This document shows, piece after piece, positions 1-14,132 of a stretch of DNA of 64,000 nt. The stretch's first letter is position 1, and every line of letters starts with the position of its first letter. A program made the position numbers and the translations under genes. The stretch lies in NCBI RefSeq assembly GCF_003254395.2, contig NC_037640.1:5066289-5130288 (forward strand). Direction: 5' to 3'. The stretch comes from Apis mellifera (lineage: Eukaryota > Arthropoda > Insecta > Hymenoptera > Apidae). Under the pieces are notes generated by a model. The model searched no databases. It saw only the letters and a program-made list of their open reading frames with translations, and was not told the origin of the DNA.

Positions 1-3000
1 ATTCGGACAATTTTACTTTTGATTCGAAAAATTGCCCGATTTGACGCGGATCCAATCTCTTTTCGAAAAAATCGAAGAGCAAAAAAGAGGAGGAATCGGT
101 CGGTGCGGGAAATTCAACGGTCGTTTAAATCGCAATCGGCCGGTCGCCCACGCGGGAAAGGCGATTGCAAGGATCGATGGAGTGAGAAGCGTGAAAAGAA
201 AAAGGAAAAAAAAAAAAAGAAAAAATAAAAACAAGACGGAGCGGAGGGGAGCGCGAGCGATGCACGATTTCATTCATGAGCGACCCACTTAAATTTCATT
301 CAACGATCGGCTCGAACCTTCGCCCGATACCGGTTCGCCTTTCTCTTCTCCGCTCGAAACCTGTCGTTTCGAACCTTTTCCCCCTCCTTCGTTCGTGTTT
401 TTCAAACCGCGTGTTTCGAACTTGAGCGACGATTAATTTTCGAATTCTTTTTCGCAAGCGAGGAGAACGAAAAAAAATTGAAAAAGGAAAGAGGAAAGGA
501 AAAAGTTTCTGAAACGTTTCGCTGAAACGTTCGCAGAGGGGTGAAATCGGTAATGCTCGATTTCTCGTTCCTCGAGAGCTGACTCGGCATACGTGCGAAG
601 ATAAGCCGGCAGAAATGGCTTAATATCGTGCAACGTGCACCGTGTCTTGTTACCAAACAACCGGTTGCTGATAATGCAACAATATTCTAGAATGGGGAGC
701 GGATAGCCGGGCATTGTTTATCGGTGTGGCGGGAACAGTGCCGATACGCAAAGCTTAAATAACTCGTGTATCTCCCCCTTTCTCGTTCCCTTATCCCCAC
801 GAGTGGAAACGTGAAAAATGGCATGCATCGCCAGCGTTGCCCAGCCGATGTTTGCTCGCGATTAAGCCATGAACTATCGGCGAAATGTACGTATCGCCCT
901 AGGTGAATAACCATTTTTCCCCTCCCTGTAAAATCCTTCTTCTTCGAGATGCTCGATACAGAAATGTTTAATTTGAGGGTGAGAAGGATTCGAAACTGAA
1001 CGATAAACGTTCGATGAAATCGAACGATTAACGTATTGCGTGCAAGATTATTTTTCTTTTCATCGAAATCCCTTGACTTTGGCTTTGAAAATAATTTAAT
1101 TTTAATATTCGAACGAGAAACGTTTCGCAGATTATGAACAATGCGAAGATTCACGCGTGTCCAAATATCATATTTCCGTTAATATCTTTATTATCGATCT
1201 AAGAGGGAAGAAATATTCGAAAACTTAAGGAGGGGAACTTAATATACCTTTTAGATTCTACTCTATTACCTACATAGGAAACACGTAAATGATCCTATTA
1301 AGCCACGCCACGCAATGCAACAAAATACGCGGAATACCGAGCCAGCCAGTTTCTATATATTCTCGAGTTTCTATACTACTCGAGAGTGCACACATTCGAT
1401 ACGATCGATCCATGGAATGCCGGCTATTTCCTGATCGTGAAACCAAAACCGTGGAAGATCAGGGATTGGCCGGGGTTCGTTAAAACGAACCGTCGATAAA
1501 TCAGCCGATATCGACGATCGAGCATGATGTAACGGAAGCTGAGGATCATCTTCGTTCGGACCATGCTTCTTCTCTCTGAGAGAGATCTCGCTCGTGCCAT
1601 CGAGAAGAGAAGAGGAGAAATGAAGACGTAACGCTTCGAGGATTTTTTCTCTCTCTTTCTCTCTGTCTCTTCCTCTTAATTCCTCGGGATGAGAGAGAGA
1701 TTCCAAGCGTAATTGCTAGATCTTTGTTTCGAGTCTCTCGTGATTTCGTGATACGAGTGGAAAATAATAAACGAAATGACGTGGAACGTGTTTTTTTAAT
1801 TATTTTCCAATTGTCTCCATCCGCTTATTATTTGTTTATTTAATTTACTTTTAATTGTGCAATTAATTATTTCTATTTCGCGAAAGATGATATATATCAT
1901 TTTAATCGTTTATTTTATTTCATCGAAATAAAATATTGCAGAATTGATATTCTACGCCTCTTCCAGCGTAAAGATTTATTCGCTTATAAATTCTATTTAT
2001 ATCGAGTTTCCCATAATTTCCAATTCTCAGTTTTGTTTTCCAAATGAATTTTTTCTTTTCGCAGTTAAAAGTTATTATCCTGATATTTAATTTTATTTCT
2101 GGAATATTCTCAAACAGAACGTTTCGCATCAACGCAAGTAGTTATACATACAATGAAACGGATACACGACTGGCTAATTATGGAATTTCATGGAAGATAT
2201 TTACACGTTTTTTTACATTCGATTCTTTCTTGTATCAAATCTTGTTCACGTCATCTATTTCACGTACGTTCACCGTACGAATGCAAAATAAAGTCTGGCA
2301 TATTTCTATTCTATATACACACATATATATATATATATACATATATATACACAAGCGTTTTCCTTTTATAATTCGAACGGCGCCACACGGGCAATCGAAC
2401 TTCTCGAAACGATTCCCGATCCTTATTTCGATTCTTTTGCGTCATCGTCCGTGATTTCCCATGAATCGACGCCTCGTTAAAATGCGTGATCATTCTAATT
2501 TCTATTTCATCTATTTTTTACTCCCTCGTCTACCGCAAAGTAATTTCCAACGATATTTCAAACGATGAATTTAGAGCACCGTGCGGAGAGAAGGTTTATA
2601 AGGATATAGATTCCAATTTGTCTGACTCACGGCTCGACAAAGCTAGAGAATTCGCTATCGAGGAGAAGAAAAATCGGTACAGGCATTTCGATTTTCCATT
2701 CTTCTCTTCTTTCGCAACTCGCCTTTTGCCCACCGTGTTCTTGCCCTTTCTCATCTCGTTTCTTATATCGCATTATCCTCGTCAATCCCTCCGACGTCCA
2801 ATTTCCCCCCCGCAATTAATTTCTTGATAGACGTATCGTCGATTTGAATTGCTAATAGGACCGAATGTGAGACAGATGAAAACTTTTCGTTGCGAAAGAA
2901 TCGTACGGGACAGGTACGCCATCGAGGAAAGGTTAAAAAAGAACGCTAGCCAATACTTCGAGCAATATTGACTTCGATCACAAAGTTATCCGAGCCTCAT

Positions 3001-5559
3001 TAACAATTTTATTACGATATATGTATTTTTTTTTTTCTTTAGACTCTCCCTTTCTCCCTCTCTTTTTCTCTCTGTCTCTCTGTTTTTATATCGTGTATGT
3101 GAACGATTGGTATATATAAAGAGGCATTAAAAGATAGGAGACATTTTGTGTTTATATTCGATATCAATTTATGAACGAAGAATTTCTTTTTTTATTTACA
3201 CTTTCTATCTTTATGGATCGATTTAGAGAAGAAAATCTTCTTTTTCGATTTTTATTTTTCATCGAGAAAAAAGGAAACAAAAATAATCGTGCGTATTTGG
3301 TGTTTATTTGTTTAAAAGGTTCGAAATAATCGAAACGAAATCGATATAGGGCACGGTATCTTAATTGAATTGATCAATTAGCGTCACTCTACAGATCCGA
3401 TTAACGTAATAATTCTTAATCACGATGATAATGCGTGAACCATTTGATCCCCTTATCGATGGATTAATCGAAGGTATGGAAAATAAATTGTTCCGCTATC
3501 AGGGACAGCCAATTAAGTCTAATTCTATCTACGATACGTAGTAAGCTCCGTGTTATTAATTAATTCGACGATATACATCTATTAAGTAATAGCAACCAAA
3601 AAAAGAAAATATTGTCAAGAATTAAAACTCGATTGGAAATTTCATAAATTTCGATAAACGAGAAGATTGGAACGCGATTTTTATCCAATATTTATAACAT
3701 ATCCATCATTCGAGACTATTCCAATTAACTCTTCTGTGAAATCTAACCGGCGTAACAATTGGCGAGAGGGAGGGAGGGAGGGTTCAGTTAGCAATTAGAT
3801 TTCACTTAATCCAATCCCCGATGAAGCGACACGAGGAGAGAACGAGGAAAGACAAACGATGATGAGTCCTCCTCGAGCGCGATTGTGCAACGTCCGATCG
3901 TCGGGCAAAAACTCATCAAAGGCGAGCCGCTGCTTATTTCGCGATAATAATCTTCGTGATAAGAGGCGGCGTGGAGAGGATCGTAAACAGTGAGTGGTTT
4001 ATCGGTGACCTTTCGTCGCGGCTGCGCCGCTCTAATTGCCATCGCCCCCTTTCAACGAGCTTAACGCTGTGATAACGATGAATTGTTTAGGTGGACGAGA
4101 TACTTCTGGATACGTATAGATGCTACATACATATATATATATATATATGTGTGTGCTCGATTACTTTTAATTAACCCTAAAGGCCACGCTTGGCCGAGAT
4201 CCGTCTTCCAGTTGACTAATCGCTTCCTCCAGTTATAGCTTCATTGTACATGTTACAATTAGTCGCGTAATAGACGTAATTTTGATTGGTGATACCGCGG
4301 ATACCGTGGTAAAAATCTGGTAAATTTCTCTTTGTCTTTTAAAAAGTTATAATATTTAATTCACAGATTCAAACTTTTTAGAAAAGGAAAAATGGAATTC
4401 GAATGGAGCACGAATCTATTTAAATAAATGTTGATTTGTAAATTTCAATCTATTTCCCAATTTCTATAAAAAGTTTCCTCTATTTTAGGAAGAAGTTTTA
4501 TTTACGATCAAGTAATGTTTCTATTAAATCTATTTATCGTAGTATGTTATTATTTACGACAAATTATAAATAGGTATATCAGAATTTCAATCGTATGAAG
4601 TGTGTTTATCCCGTGAATTTAGATAAGCAAGTTCAGTTGCTTGTTAATAATATATGTCGATACTATATTCCCTTTTTATTAATTTATCCCGCTTTAATAT
4701 CCGATATCCTTGTGTATTTCGTCCATCGATAGCTGTGAAATAGGTAGCAAGATTTAACGGATACGGATGGCGTGTAAATCCATAGAGAAGGCCGTTGGTA
4801 ATCGGCTTTCTTTCGATCGGCACACCATGAATCGTCTAAGCCGCTTATGATTAATGCCACGTCGATTCAGTTTGCAATAAATTTCGATACGATCGAATAC
4901 AAACTGCAACGTTTCGTTGCCTATTCTGATCTATCCTTTGAGAAATAACGATGCATTCTTAGATAATTATTAGGATTAAATCGTACGATTTTTTCTCCTT
5001 TTTTATGAAAATCAGTTTACAAAATATCGTAACGTAATCACGTTTAGATAAAAAGAGAAACTTTTCGTAATGAATTTTGAGATAAGGAAAAATAGGAAAG
5101 AATCGTCGGATGGTGAAGTTTTATATTGAAAATCGTTCCGCAGTTTCATCCGATTTCTGATGCAATATTAAAACGCGATGTGGAAATCTGAAGTGAGGAG
5201 ATTAACTTAACTTACCGAGATTACCGAATGATGAGCAATGAAAAAGATTGTAAGAAGATTAAAAAAACTTCGAGAATGTATAATCTTTTTGAATATCGTA
5301 TATCATGCATTCTGTATATATTCCTCTTAAAACGAATCTAAATTTCTCAGAAACAGATAGAGGAAGTAGGACCTCTAGATCACGCCTAGAAAAATATGCC
5401 AATATATGCGAACAATCTGATTTCTTGACATCGTCGTGTAATAAATGCTTCGGCACACGTATACGACGAGCATATTGATTCACAACTGCAGCCAAGATTC
5501 ACAAAATCGCTAAGATAGAATTATTACCGAAAGATGGTATCGCGGAGGAAGATTCCATC
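1..5559. other. AT-rich DNA, no gene recognised
   Basis: The stretch contains poly(T), CT and TA runs (TA near 2322-2351 and 4128-4150). Two GC-richer patches, about 1.29-1.60 kb and 3.80-4.06 kb, look like conserved non-coding elements. The longest open frames (687-1154 minus, 155 codons; 2044-2454 plus, 136 codons) have biased low-complexity composition and no known motif. Confidence 0.6.
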
Positions 5560-6295
5560 AGCGTGAAATCGGCAGACACGTCCCCTCGCGAATGAAAAAG
5601 GAATTAATGGAAACCGATGGAATGTGGGCGCGCATGCGCATGGTGGCGATCGAAAAGCACGTCGGGAAATAGGAGAATTCTATTATTAGAGTTTAATGCG
5701 CGGATATTATGCGGTAACCCTGTCGAGAAGGCATCCATCGTGAGTGTCCAGCCTCGATCCTTATAAATAATTCAATGTGGCGTCGCGTGTGCACGCGTGC
5801 GCCCGCCACGGCGGACATCTTTTATAGTTTCGAAGTGGAAAGAAAAAAAGGAACGCGAAGCCGAGGGGAAATAAAAACACCAAGTCGCGGCCTCGTCAGT
5901 CGGCCAAGGCTGCGACCGGTGCATGCGTGGGCGGATGCACGAAGAACTCGATCGTTCGAGGCGATGCGATCGATCGATCGATCGATCGTGTCCGTTCCCG
6001 CGATTTTCGAACGTTCCGTGATCGTCCAACGATCGATCCACGTCCACTCGATCATTCCGCTCGATTCGTTCGAGTGTGCGACGTACAAGGTGCACGTGCA
6101 CTTCGATTCAACGCGCATCATCGATGGGACGGACGATGGTATTACTCAACTGCGTACCGTGTAGAAAATCTCGGCGCCATGTTGATGGTTCTTGTCAGCG
6201 GATGTTATTGTCGTACGTACGAGGTTTTCCTTTTAATTATGATTAATGAACGTTGTATGTTTTTACTTGCAGGAATTGGATTTCCATTGTAATTT
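5560..6295. other. GC-rich island, open in several frames, possible promoter
   Basis: This block is rich in CG dinucleotides and in cgat motifs, including a (CGAT) run at 5967-5988 and GCACGCGTGCGCCCGCC near 5790. Overlapping open frames of 99-129 codons exist on both strands (5775-6164, 5927-6292 plus; 5772-6101, 5822-6121 minus). That pattern is typical of stop-poor GC-rich DNA, and none of the frames has a recognisable domain. A promoter or conserved non-coding element is the better guess. Confidence 0.4.
5629..5640. promoter_or_regulatory. NRF1 / erect-wing type site CGCGCATGCGCA
   Basis: An exact match to the palindromic NRF1 consensus YGCGCAYGCGCR, inside a GC-richer island (about 5.56-6.29 kb) in AT-rich surroundings. 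Such sites mark promoters in many animals. No adjacent gene was recognised, so a promoter function is only suggested. Confidence 0.45.
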
Positions 6296-8699
6296 TTAGT
6301 GGCTAACAATAGAAACGGGAGTAAGGAAATCTTTATCACGGATTTGGTTGATTTTTCTTTTTTAATATTTTAATAATTTAGCGAAAGAAATATCGTATGG
6401 AATGTTGGTACGGTTCGATTTGATCTCGAATCGAACCATGGGTCAAGGCTGTTTATTCCGAAACGTAGGCGGATCATGTCGACGGAAAATGTGCTAAATC
6501 GACCGTTTTTATGATATAGCCGGCGGCTAATTCGATTTGCATAATATCGACGATTTATAATCAACAGATTGCTGTTTCATCGAGATATAATTATTTAATA
6601 CATATGTGTATTGATTTACTTTATACGTGATTATTATGATATTTTTTCGCTCAAAGTTCGTAGAATTATTTTTTATCGATTAAGTCATAGATATACTATA
6701 GCGTTATAATGTAATTTAATCGATAATTGGAAAAATATTATTCTTGCAGAACGAAATTCGAAACATCCAACACGTAACGAGTAATCAAATTTGATTTTTC
6801 TATTCTACATGATAAATTCTACAATTCTATATAATGTGCATTGATAAATGAAAATTTCCATCATTAGAAAATTGAAAAATGCAAAATGTGCAATATATTA
6901 TATTCTAAATAAGAAATTTCTGAAATAGGATTTTGAATAATGGATTTTTTGATGACTAAAGGAGACTATAAAGGATATTAAAATATCAAGTAGGAGTCAA
7001 GGAGTGGAGGCGTCAAGGACATTTCAAGATCAGTTATGTTTCTACAAATAGTACTTAATGCACAAAGTCTTGAGTTTACTTCGGATCTAGTCAGTCATAT
7101 TATATAATAATCATAAAAACATCACTTTGACTTTGAAATGCTTTTCAAGTCTCCATCTATTTATTTTTCTCTTTTGAATTTTAATATAGTTAGGTTAGAA
7201 TTAACAAAAATTAAAGAAAGTCAAAAAAACATTTTAAAATATTAAAGAGAATATTGAGAGAATATTGGAGAAAGCTGTTAAAAGATATTTCACAAGAAAC
7301 TCTGCATACATGGCACAAAATAGATATTACTAAATATCAAATATCATTTAACAAGACACAAACTTTTAAATATATCTAACACACCTGCCATTTAATATTC
7401 TATATAACATCTTTTATAATCTTTATTGCATGAGTCTTCATGGGTTACGATATTAACAATGAAATGAAAACATTCCAGGAAACGAATAGAATATAATTGC
7501 TTTCGATTATATTGAATTCTCTCTTGCTGCTCGACCATATACCGAAGACACGTTAATAAGACAATTATCTCTCTAAAAAGAGAAGAAGAAAAAATAGCCT
7601 TCGAGAGTTTTGCAAAACAAAAAAAAGATAACTTATAAAAAGATATCGAACTGCCAACGAAAGAAATGTCACTATGCATATTTCTTGGACATCGATTCGT
7701 GAAGAAGCCCGTCATTAAACAGCAAGGTTGAAAAGCAAAGCGTGAACGAAACTTGATACGTGCTGTGATAATATCATCGAGTTGATCGAAAACTTTGTGC
7801 TAACGGATATAAATAAAATTAATGAGATTATGCTTTCGAAACATGGACTGGCGCTCGGACACGGTTAATTGACGATCCCAATTCTAAAATCAATATGCTG
7901 AAGAATAATATATACGCATGTTTCGTTAATGGAGTCGCGATCTTGATAAAGACCACACGAAAGTTCGATTATGCGACTGAAATGAAACGAGGAACGCGCC
8001 TTATCCCTGGCCAATAAACGCGAAACGCCCTGATAAGCCGCGATACGGCGAACGACACCGATAGTTCTTGAGTAAAGGTGAAAGGAAACTGGATTTAAGC
8101 ATATACGGAATGAAACCGGTTTCAATACTTTCCGAACCCCGTAAAGGAAACATTTTCCTGTGTGCTCGAATGGAAAATCAACATGGAATCCGCGTGATTC
8201 CAGCATATGGCGAATCTCTAGTGATAAGATGAAATTACGAAAAATATATGATGAGAATTGTTGAAATATTTAAACGAAAAATAAAAATTAAGCATATTGC
8301 AAAATTTTAATAATGATCATATTATTTATATCTATCTTAATTACTTTTACTTTTAGTGATATTAACAAATGGATTAACTGTTATAAAGATTATACTTCTA
8401 ACGATAAATAAGTTAAAGATAATAATTTAATCTTCAGATATTTTCAATGTTTCTATTTTTACGTTTTATGTTTTGATTTTTTTCGACATAGAATATGTTA
8501 TTTGATAGATAGCAATTTCAATTTAGGAAATTTATGAATATTAAAATATAATAATTTTAAATAACTAGCTTTCCTAGTAATTATTACTATGATAGAAAAT
8601 TAATATATAAATTTATATGTAAAATTTAATTATTAAAAATTTATAATAATAAAAATTTAATATAAATTTATATATGTATATATAAAAATATCGTTAAAA
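6296..8699. other. AT-rich DNA, no gene recognised
   Basis: Mostly AT-rich sequence, with the last 400 bases almost pure A and T. A moderately GC-richer patch at about 7.86-8.21 kb carries a 113-codon minus-strand frame without recognisable domain; non-coding is more likely. Confidence 0.6.
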
Positions 8700-9853
8700 T
8701 TAACATACCATTCGATTTCTATAATCCACGGAAGCATTGTGTCCTGTGGTTCGACGGAGTTGTTTGATACCTTGTGGTGGCGCCGCAGTCCGCATTTTCC
8801 ACTTAACCTCACTTTTCTAGTTTATACTTTACTCATCACCAGATTCATGGTGAAACGTAGAGTAAATTTTATGAAAAAAACTTTGGCAAATAACTGTTTC
8901 TATTCACAAACATTTACAGGTTAACGAGTACATTGCGTGCATCCGTAATAACAACGCTACGTGTCTCGTTTGTATGCTTGTCATACGAATAATCGAATAG
9001 TTTTTACGCGACACGCTTTGAAAAGTTGTCCCGCCAGAAATCATACAGCGCGCGCGCCTGATACAGATTACAAGTGATCAAGTCTTTCTTTGCGAGGAAG
9101 TTACATCATATTTGAAAGGTTACTGGTCGAATCGCGACGTTTATTACGATTCACCCACGAGAATTCTTTATTCCACTATCGAATATTTGTAAAACGATAC
9201 GTGAGAAATATGTCGTCACAGACAAAGAATGTAGGTATCTTGATAGAAATTGTGCACGTACAAACAGCTGTTAACGTTCACTCCTGTCACTTTGAAGTAG
9301 TTCATTAAGCTTATTATACACTTTCTACGGCGAGCAATTTCGTTCGTTAATAAGATCGTAATTATCGCACTTGTTCTCGTAAATGTACGACGATAACTGC
9401 TAATAGACACTCGACTCACGAGACGATCAACGAAAGTTTCCGCGGCTGCGCCACACGTTGTCGTACTGTCTACACTCGACTTCTCGATCTCTCGAAGCGT
9501 CTCGAACGCGATTTCAAATCCCCGCGCCCACGTTTACTTTTCGTGTCAAATCTCACTATAGATGAGAAGTAGGGTGGCACTAGGGTAAAATATTACGCGA
9601 ACCAATACCAAATCCGGCATGGCGACGAATAATTCACTAAATTTGTTAAGAGTCGTGAAATAAAACGTAAAAAACTTCAAAATTTCCGTTGTTTCGTAAT
9701 ACAAAGAATTCCGCCATATTAGATTTCCATGAAGATTCAAATTACTCGCGAGTTTGAGATACATTATTCCGTACAATGACCTCGACTATAATGTTTTTAA
9801 ACACAGGACTGAGAAAATTCACGTTTCACGAACGTTCATGTTGGCGACGCAAT

Positions 9854-9870
9854 CGCCATCTGGTAGCACC
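9854..9870 (-). promoter_or_regulatory. CTCF-like motif
   Basis: On the minus strand the sequence reads GGTGCTACCAGATGGCG. Its last 11 bases match the CTCF core ACYAGATGGCG known from insects and vertebrates. It lies in the 8.7-10.7 kb island. A single motif match is weak evidence of binding. Confidence 0.3.
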
Positions 9871-10108
9871 ATTTTTAAACGTACGTGCCGCGCAAGTAAA
9901 TTACGAAACGAATCGGTCTTTATTTGTTTCTGTTCGAATTTTACAAGCAATAAACAGGTAAGGAGCAAAATATCTTAATAATTTTATTTTTTCATACTAG
10001 TTTCTTCGATATATCATCGAGAATTATTAATAACCACGAAAAATATCTTCAAAGCTTCACGGATTAACGATTATTCCTACTCCTTATCCGTCGAAAAACT
10101 GCGACCGT

Positions 10109-10120
10109 TATGGCGCCATA
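10109..10120. promoter_or_regulatory. 12-bp palindrome TATGGCGCCATA
   Basis: A perfect palindrome with a GGCGCC core in the 8.7-10.7 kb island. It is followed by agaagcctgcggacattt, and a related string (TGGCGCCGCAGTCCGCATTT) occurs near 8778, so the two may share a factor or be derived from one another. Confidence 0.35.
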
Positions 10121-13100
10121 GAAGCCTGCGGACATTTTATGCGACTAGCGTGTAATATCGTGTCCGCCATTATCATATTTCTGCCTTGCTTGATTCATAT
10201 CGAATCACAGTTACACGGGGACATGTCGGTCGTTAGCGATTCTTTCCTAGAAACCAGGCATTAATATCCGCGAAGACGCTGCTAGAGTTTACGATCGTAG
10301 CCGGCACGCGAATGGCTTTATTTTCGTTAGAAACATTGATCGACGGTTGTATTCTGTTACGTTGCGTACGCCCACGCGATCACGTAGTTAACACGGCGAT
10401 ACACGTACAATGCAGCTGGACGTGTATTGGCCCTGCATTAGCATACACCAAGGAGTGTACAGGAAATACCGAGGCTTCATACAGTATTTTTCTGCAGCTC
10501 TCGTAGAAGCAACTCTGTCGACCGCACAGAAATTTAATGCAACTGACCGAGCAAGCGCTGGATCGGAAATGGTGAACGTGGCTCCCTGTGGATTTGCCGC
10601 GTGTTTACAGAGCTACCGCACATTTAATGGTCCTGACGACAATTTTTCAATCATCCAGGAACAGCTTCCGATATGGGTTTTATGATGTGGATGATTAATG
10701 CCAAAGATGTTATCAGCAGGTATAATTTAATTGAATGTTCATAATTGTTGTAATATAAATGTAGCGTATGACTATTCATTACGAAAAATTTCGTTCTTTG
10801 AGGTTAGAAACTATTAATAATCAAGTCAATATGATGTTTGTACATTTATTATTTCTCTTGTCGATAAATTAATTGATAATTTATTATTTTCAAAGTTAGT
10901 ATTATAATATTTATTAAAAGAATTTTTTTTAATTGTGTTACAAAATATTATAATACGTAACATCAATTAAAAATATGTGTTTTTTGAATAATATTGCAAA
11001 GAACTTTTATTGGTTAAGAAATTAGAAAAAAAGTATATATTGAAAATATTATTCTTGAATTATTATAAAAAAAGTACATATGATTTTATATGAAATGATT
11101 CTTTAAATCTTTATTTTTGTTATATTAATGATATTAAATGTTTTATCTTGTAAAAAATTCTTTAATTAATTAAAATACTAACATTATTTAACATTTGTTC
11201 ATTAATTTAGAGTTAGAGAAAGAAGCTATATTAACAGTAAACAAAATAACGTTTTAATGATAATACAAATCTTATAAAGGTATCTTGTTGACTGATGTGA
11301 ATGTTGGAAGAACGCAAATTCATAATTTAAGTATAAAAAATATTATGTATATTTCTTTAAAATCGTCATGTACGCGTACACGCCTGTCTTGTAATTCCAT
11401 CTTCGATGCCACTTTTACACGGAAACGAGCGAACAATTCCATCTATACATTCTCGGCATAATGATAGAGTTAACGGATCGTTATGCGAATCTCTATGCGG
11501 CCTCGAGGCAAAATTGTACTTATATTACATATTTTCCAGTATGGTCAAACTATGCGTGTGGTCTATAAAGATCGTAATAATTTCTATAAAATGTGCAACT
11601 ACATTACCTTCCGGCCATTACGTCGAATTTCATTTTTAATTTCAATTTATAGCTGCCATTTCGAATCTCGTTGCAAGACAAAACGATGGATTACTTTAAT
11701 TTCATATTGGCCAATCTTCATCGACAGATTCATGGTTTTATGCTACGTCTGGTTATAATAATGGTAAACTTCTTGTGCATAAAGACTTTATTCACCTCGT
11801 TCCCATGACGTTTATCCGCGTTCTTATTTCTGAACAAATTAGATCTCCCCAATTGATTTGTGTATGTGTACAGTGAATGCGTTTGACTGGTGATTTATAT
11901 CAGGACTCGCATTGCCTCGTTACTCGACTGTCTCGTTCTTTTATACCGTGTAATCGATTCAATCATCCTTCACGATTTGTTGCGCGTCTTAGATTAAAAG
12001 CAATTTTCAATATCGTTTTCTTTTATCCGATCCTGAGCCACTCGATTCTTCTTGGAACCGGTTGAACCTTGTTGAAGTACTGATACCTCGTAACAGATAA
12101 GTATCTAGTTTGACTACACTTTTCTCTTCGCATTCGCATATATACATATATTTTGATTTTAGGAATAAACACATGTCGATCCACCCGTGTCGATCTTGGA
12201 ATCATTTCGAATTATTTAAATACGGAAGACTTAATAGATTTAAATTTCGAGAAACTGGATACGATTGCGAAAATCATTTTTGCAAATATTGAAACGTTTC
12301 TTCTTAGATACTTGATAACAAGCTGTAATACCAGCTCGAAGAAACGAGTTTACACGTATCAGATCAAAGATGAAATTTGCCCACTGTCGATAGATGAATC
12401 ACACAACTAAACATTATGCAATGTCTCCTTTACAATCCTGATTGTCGTTTAGATATGTAATCCTGAGCTTGATTGATCACCAAGCAGTCTGCGTACTTCG
12501 AACGTAAGTAGAAATACAACTACTGAATCTACTCGAACCATCGTAGTCTGATTGCCTCGATTGTCGAGTTGACATTTTAATAAATAAATAAATATCAGTT
12601 TTTCAGCTCGATTAAAATAGTTCTCATCTATTTCTTCTTCGAATATTTTCTCCAACGGCTTCGATCATCGATTTCTAAAATAAAGATTCCTCGAGAAATA
12701 TTCCTCACAGACGTGGAAGATGATTTATACAGTCGTAAAAACACGGCTTATCATAGTCGAACAATTACGCTCACGGAATGCGAAAGGGCTATATCGGTCA
12801 CAGACTCGATTTCTTCGATAATTTCCCACATCATCCTCGAGTAGCAAGGTCAACCGTGATCCTGACAGTAAGGAAGTCGTTCTACTTGAAATTCTTCTAC
12901 GGTGAAATTCCTCCTGATAGGGAAGGCGTATTCCCGGCCAGGATTGTTAGATCGAAGAAATGAGCGTCGATCTCGAAAAAAAAAAAAAAAGAAAAAAGGA
13001 AAAAAAAAAAATGATTCGTTTTAATGCCGAAATAAAAAGAATTTTATCGGGCTCCGCTCTTAGACTCTCAGAGCGTATCGGTTCTTAGAATTCCAATGGA

Positions 13101-14067
13101 TTCCAACGATTCCATACGATCGTCAGCTCGGTGGTAAAGCGTATGCGCGTGTATGCATCATTGTAAATGAGCATCGGGATAAATAGAGACGATAATCGTA
13201 TGCGTACTTTCGCCACGAAGAACAATGTTGCTCGATGAACGCCTTGACCTAAACCGCCTCTCTTGCCTTCGCGTCTATTGCCTCATTAGAAAGAAAATGT
13301 CGATCGAAGAATATACCTTCCAATGGCTATAAATTAGTCTTTCCTGTCGATGCTTTTCCCAACTCGTCGGTTAGAAAACCGAATGATCGAACAGTCGTCC
13401 ATGATTAAACAAACGATGAATGCTGTATCAAAGACGTACACACGTACACATTGTTCGCGCAGAAGCGAATCGTACAAGGCAACGCAATATAAATGTAAAT
13501 CGATGTCGTTACGGCAGCTTGGTATCTAATCATCTATTGCCCGTCCACCGATAACTTCGCTTTAATCAATGCTTAACGCCTGTCAATTTTCGTGCTAATA
13601 ACTTACGAATAGATTATGATTAATCGTGTGTCGTTCGATAAATGGGAAGGAAAAGAAAGCCGGTGTATGTACAGTTATTCGATCGTTTCTCCCATGAAAT
13701 TGCCTCTGTACACTATAGAACAACACACGTTTTTATTATGATAATATTGTATCGGAATAGTTTTCATGAAGATACAAGATAAATCGACTGTGACGACTAG
13801 CCTGCTCGATCGCAATTAGCATTCAGCCAGACTGACTTCTGTTTGGGAGCTGTAGAAGCGTACATTGGTCCTCGTAGGACACGTATCGAACGTTGTATTG
13901 ACTGGTGAGATCACGATCGGCCAAGTTATCGCGATTTAAACACGCCTAGTCTCGTTAATCACGATCCAACTGTCTGGATCGCGATCGAGGCGCGAGATCT
14001 CGACAGTGACACTTGGATCTCTACCTTGCGACTCTTTCTCTTTCTCTTTCTCTCTGTGTATATATCC

Positions 14068-14068
<1 letters not shown>

Positions 14069-14122
<54 letters not shown>
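14069..14122. repeat. (TA)27 microsatellite
   Basis: An uninterrupted TA run of 54 bases, preceded by a CT run. Confidence 0.97.

Positions 14123-14132
<10 letters not shown>

Larger units (their letters stand above)
8700..10700. other. GC-richer island between AT-rich flanks, possible promoter/5' exon region
   Basis: Composition changes abruptly at about 8.70 kb, after about 400 bp of nearly pure AT sequence, and returns to AT near 10.70 kb. The island has the CTCF-like site, the 12-bp palindrome, an alternating GC run (gcgcgcgcgcc near 9050) and a strong plus-strand donor CAG|gtaagg at 9957. The plus-strand frames 9754-9978, 10312-10506 and 10410-10685 and the minus frame 9546-9776 have no recognisable domain. 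A non-coding first exon on the plus strand ending at 9957 is possible but unproven. Confidence 0.35.

Noticed and set aside
5772..6292. Four overlapping open frames of about 100-129 codons on both strands
   Set aside because: Stop-poor GC-rich DNA gives open frames in many phases; no domain, and no reason to prefer one.
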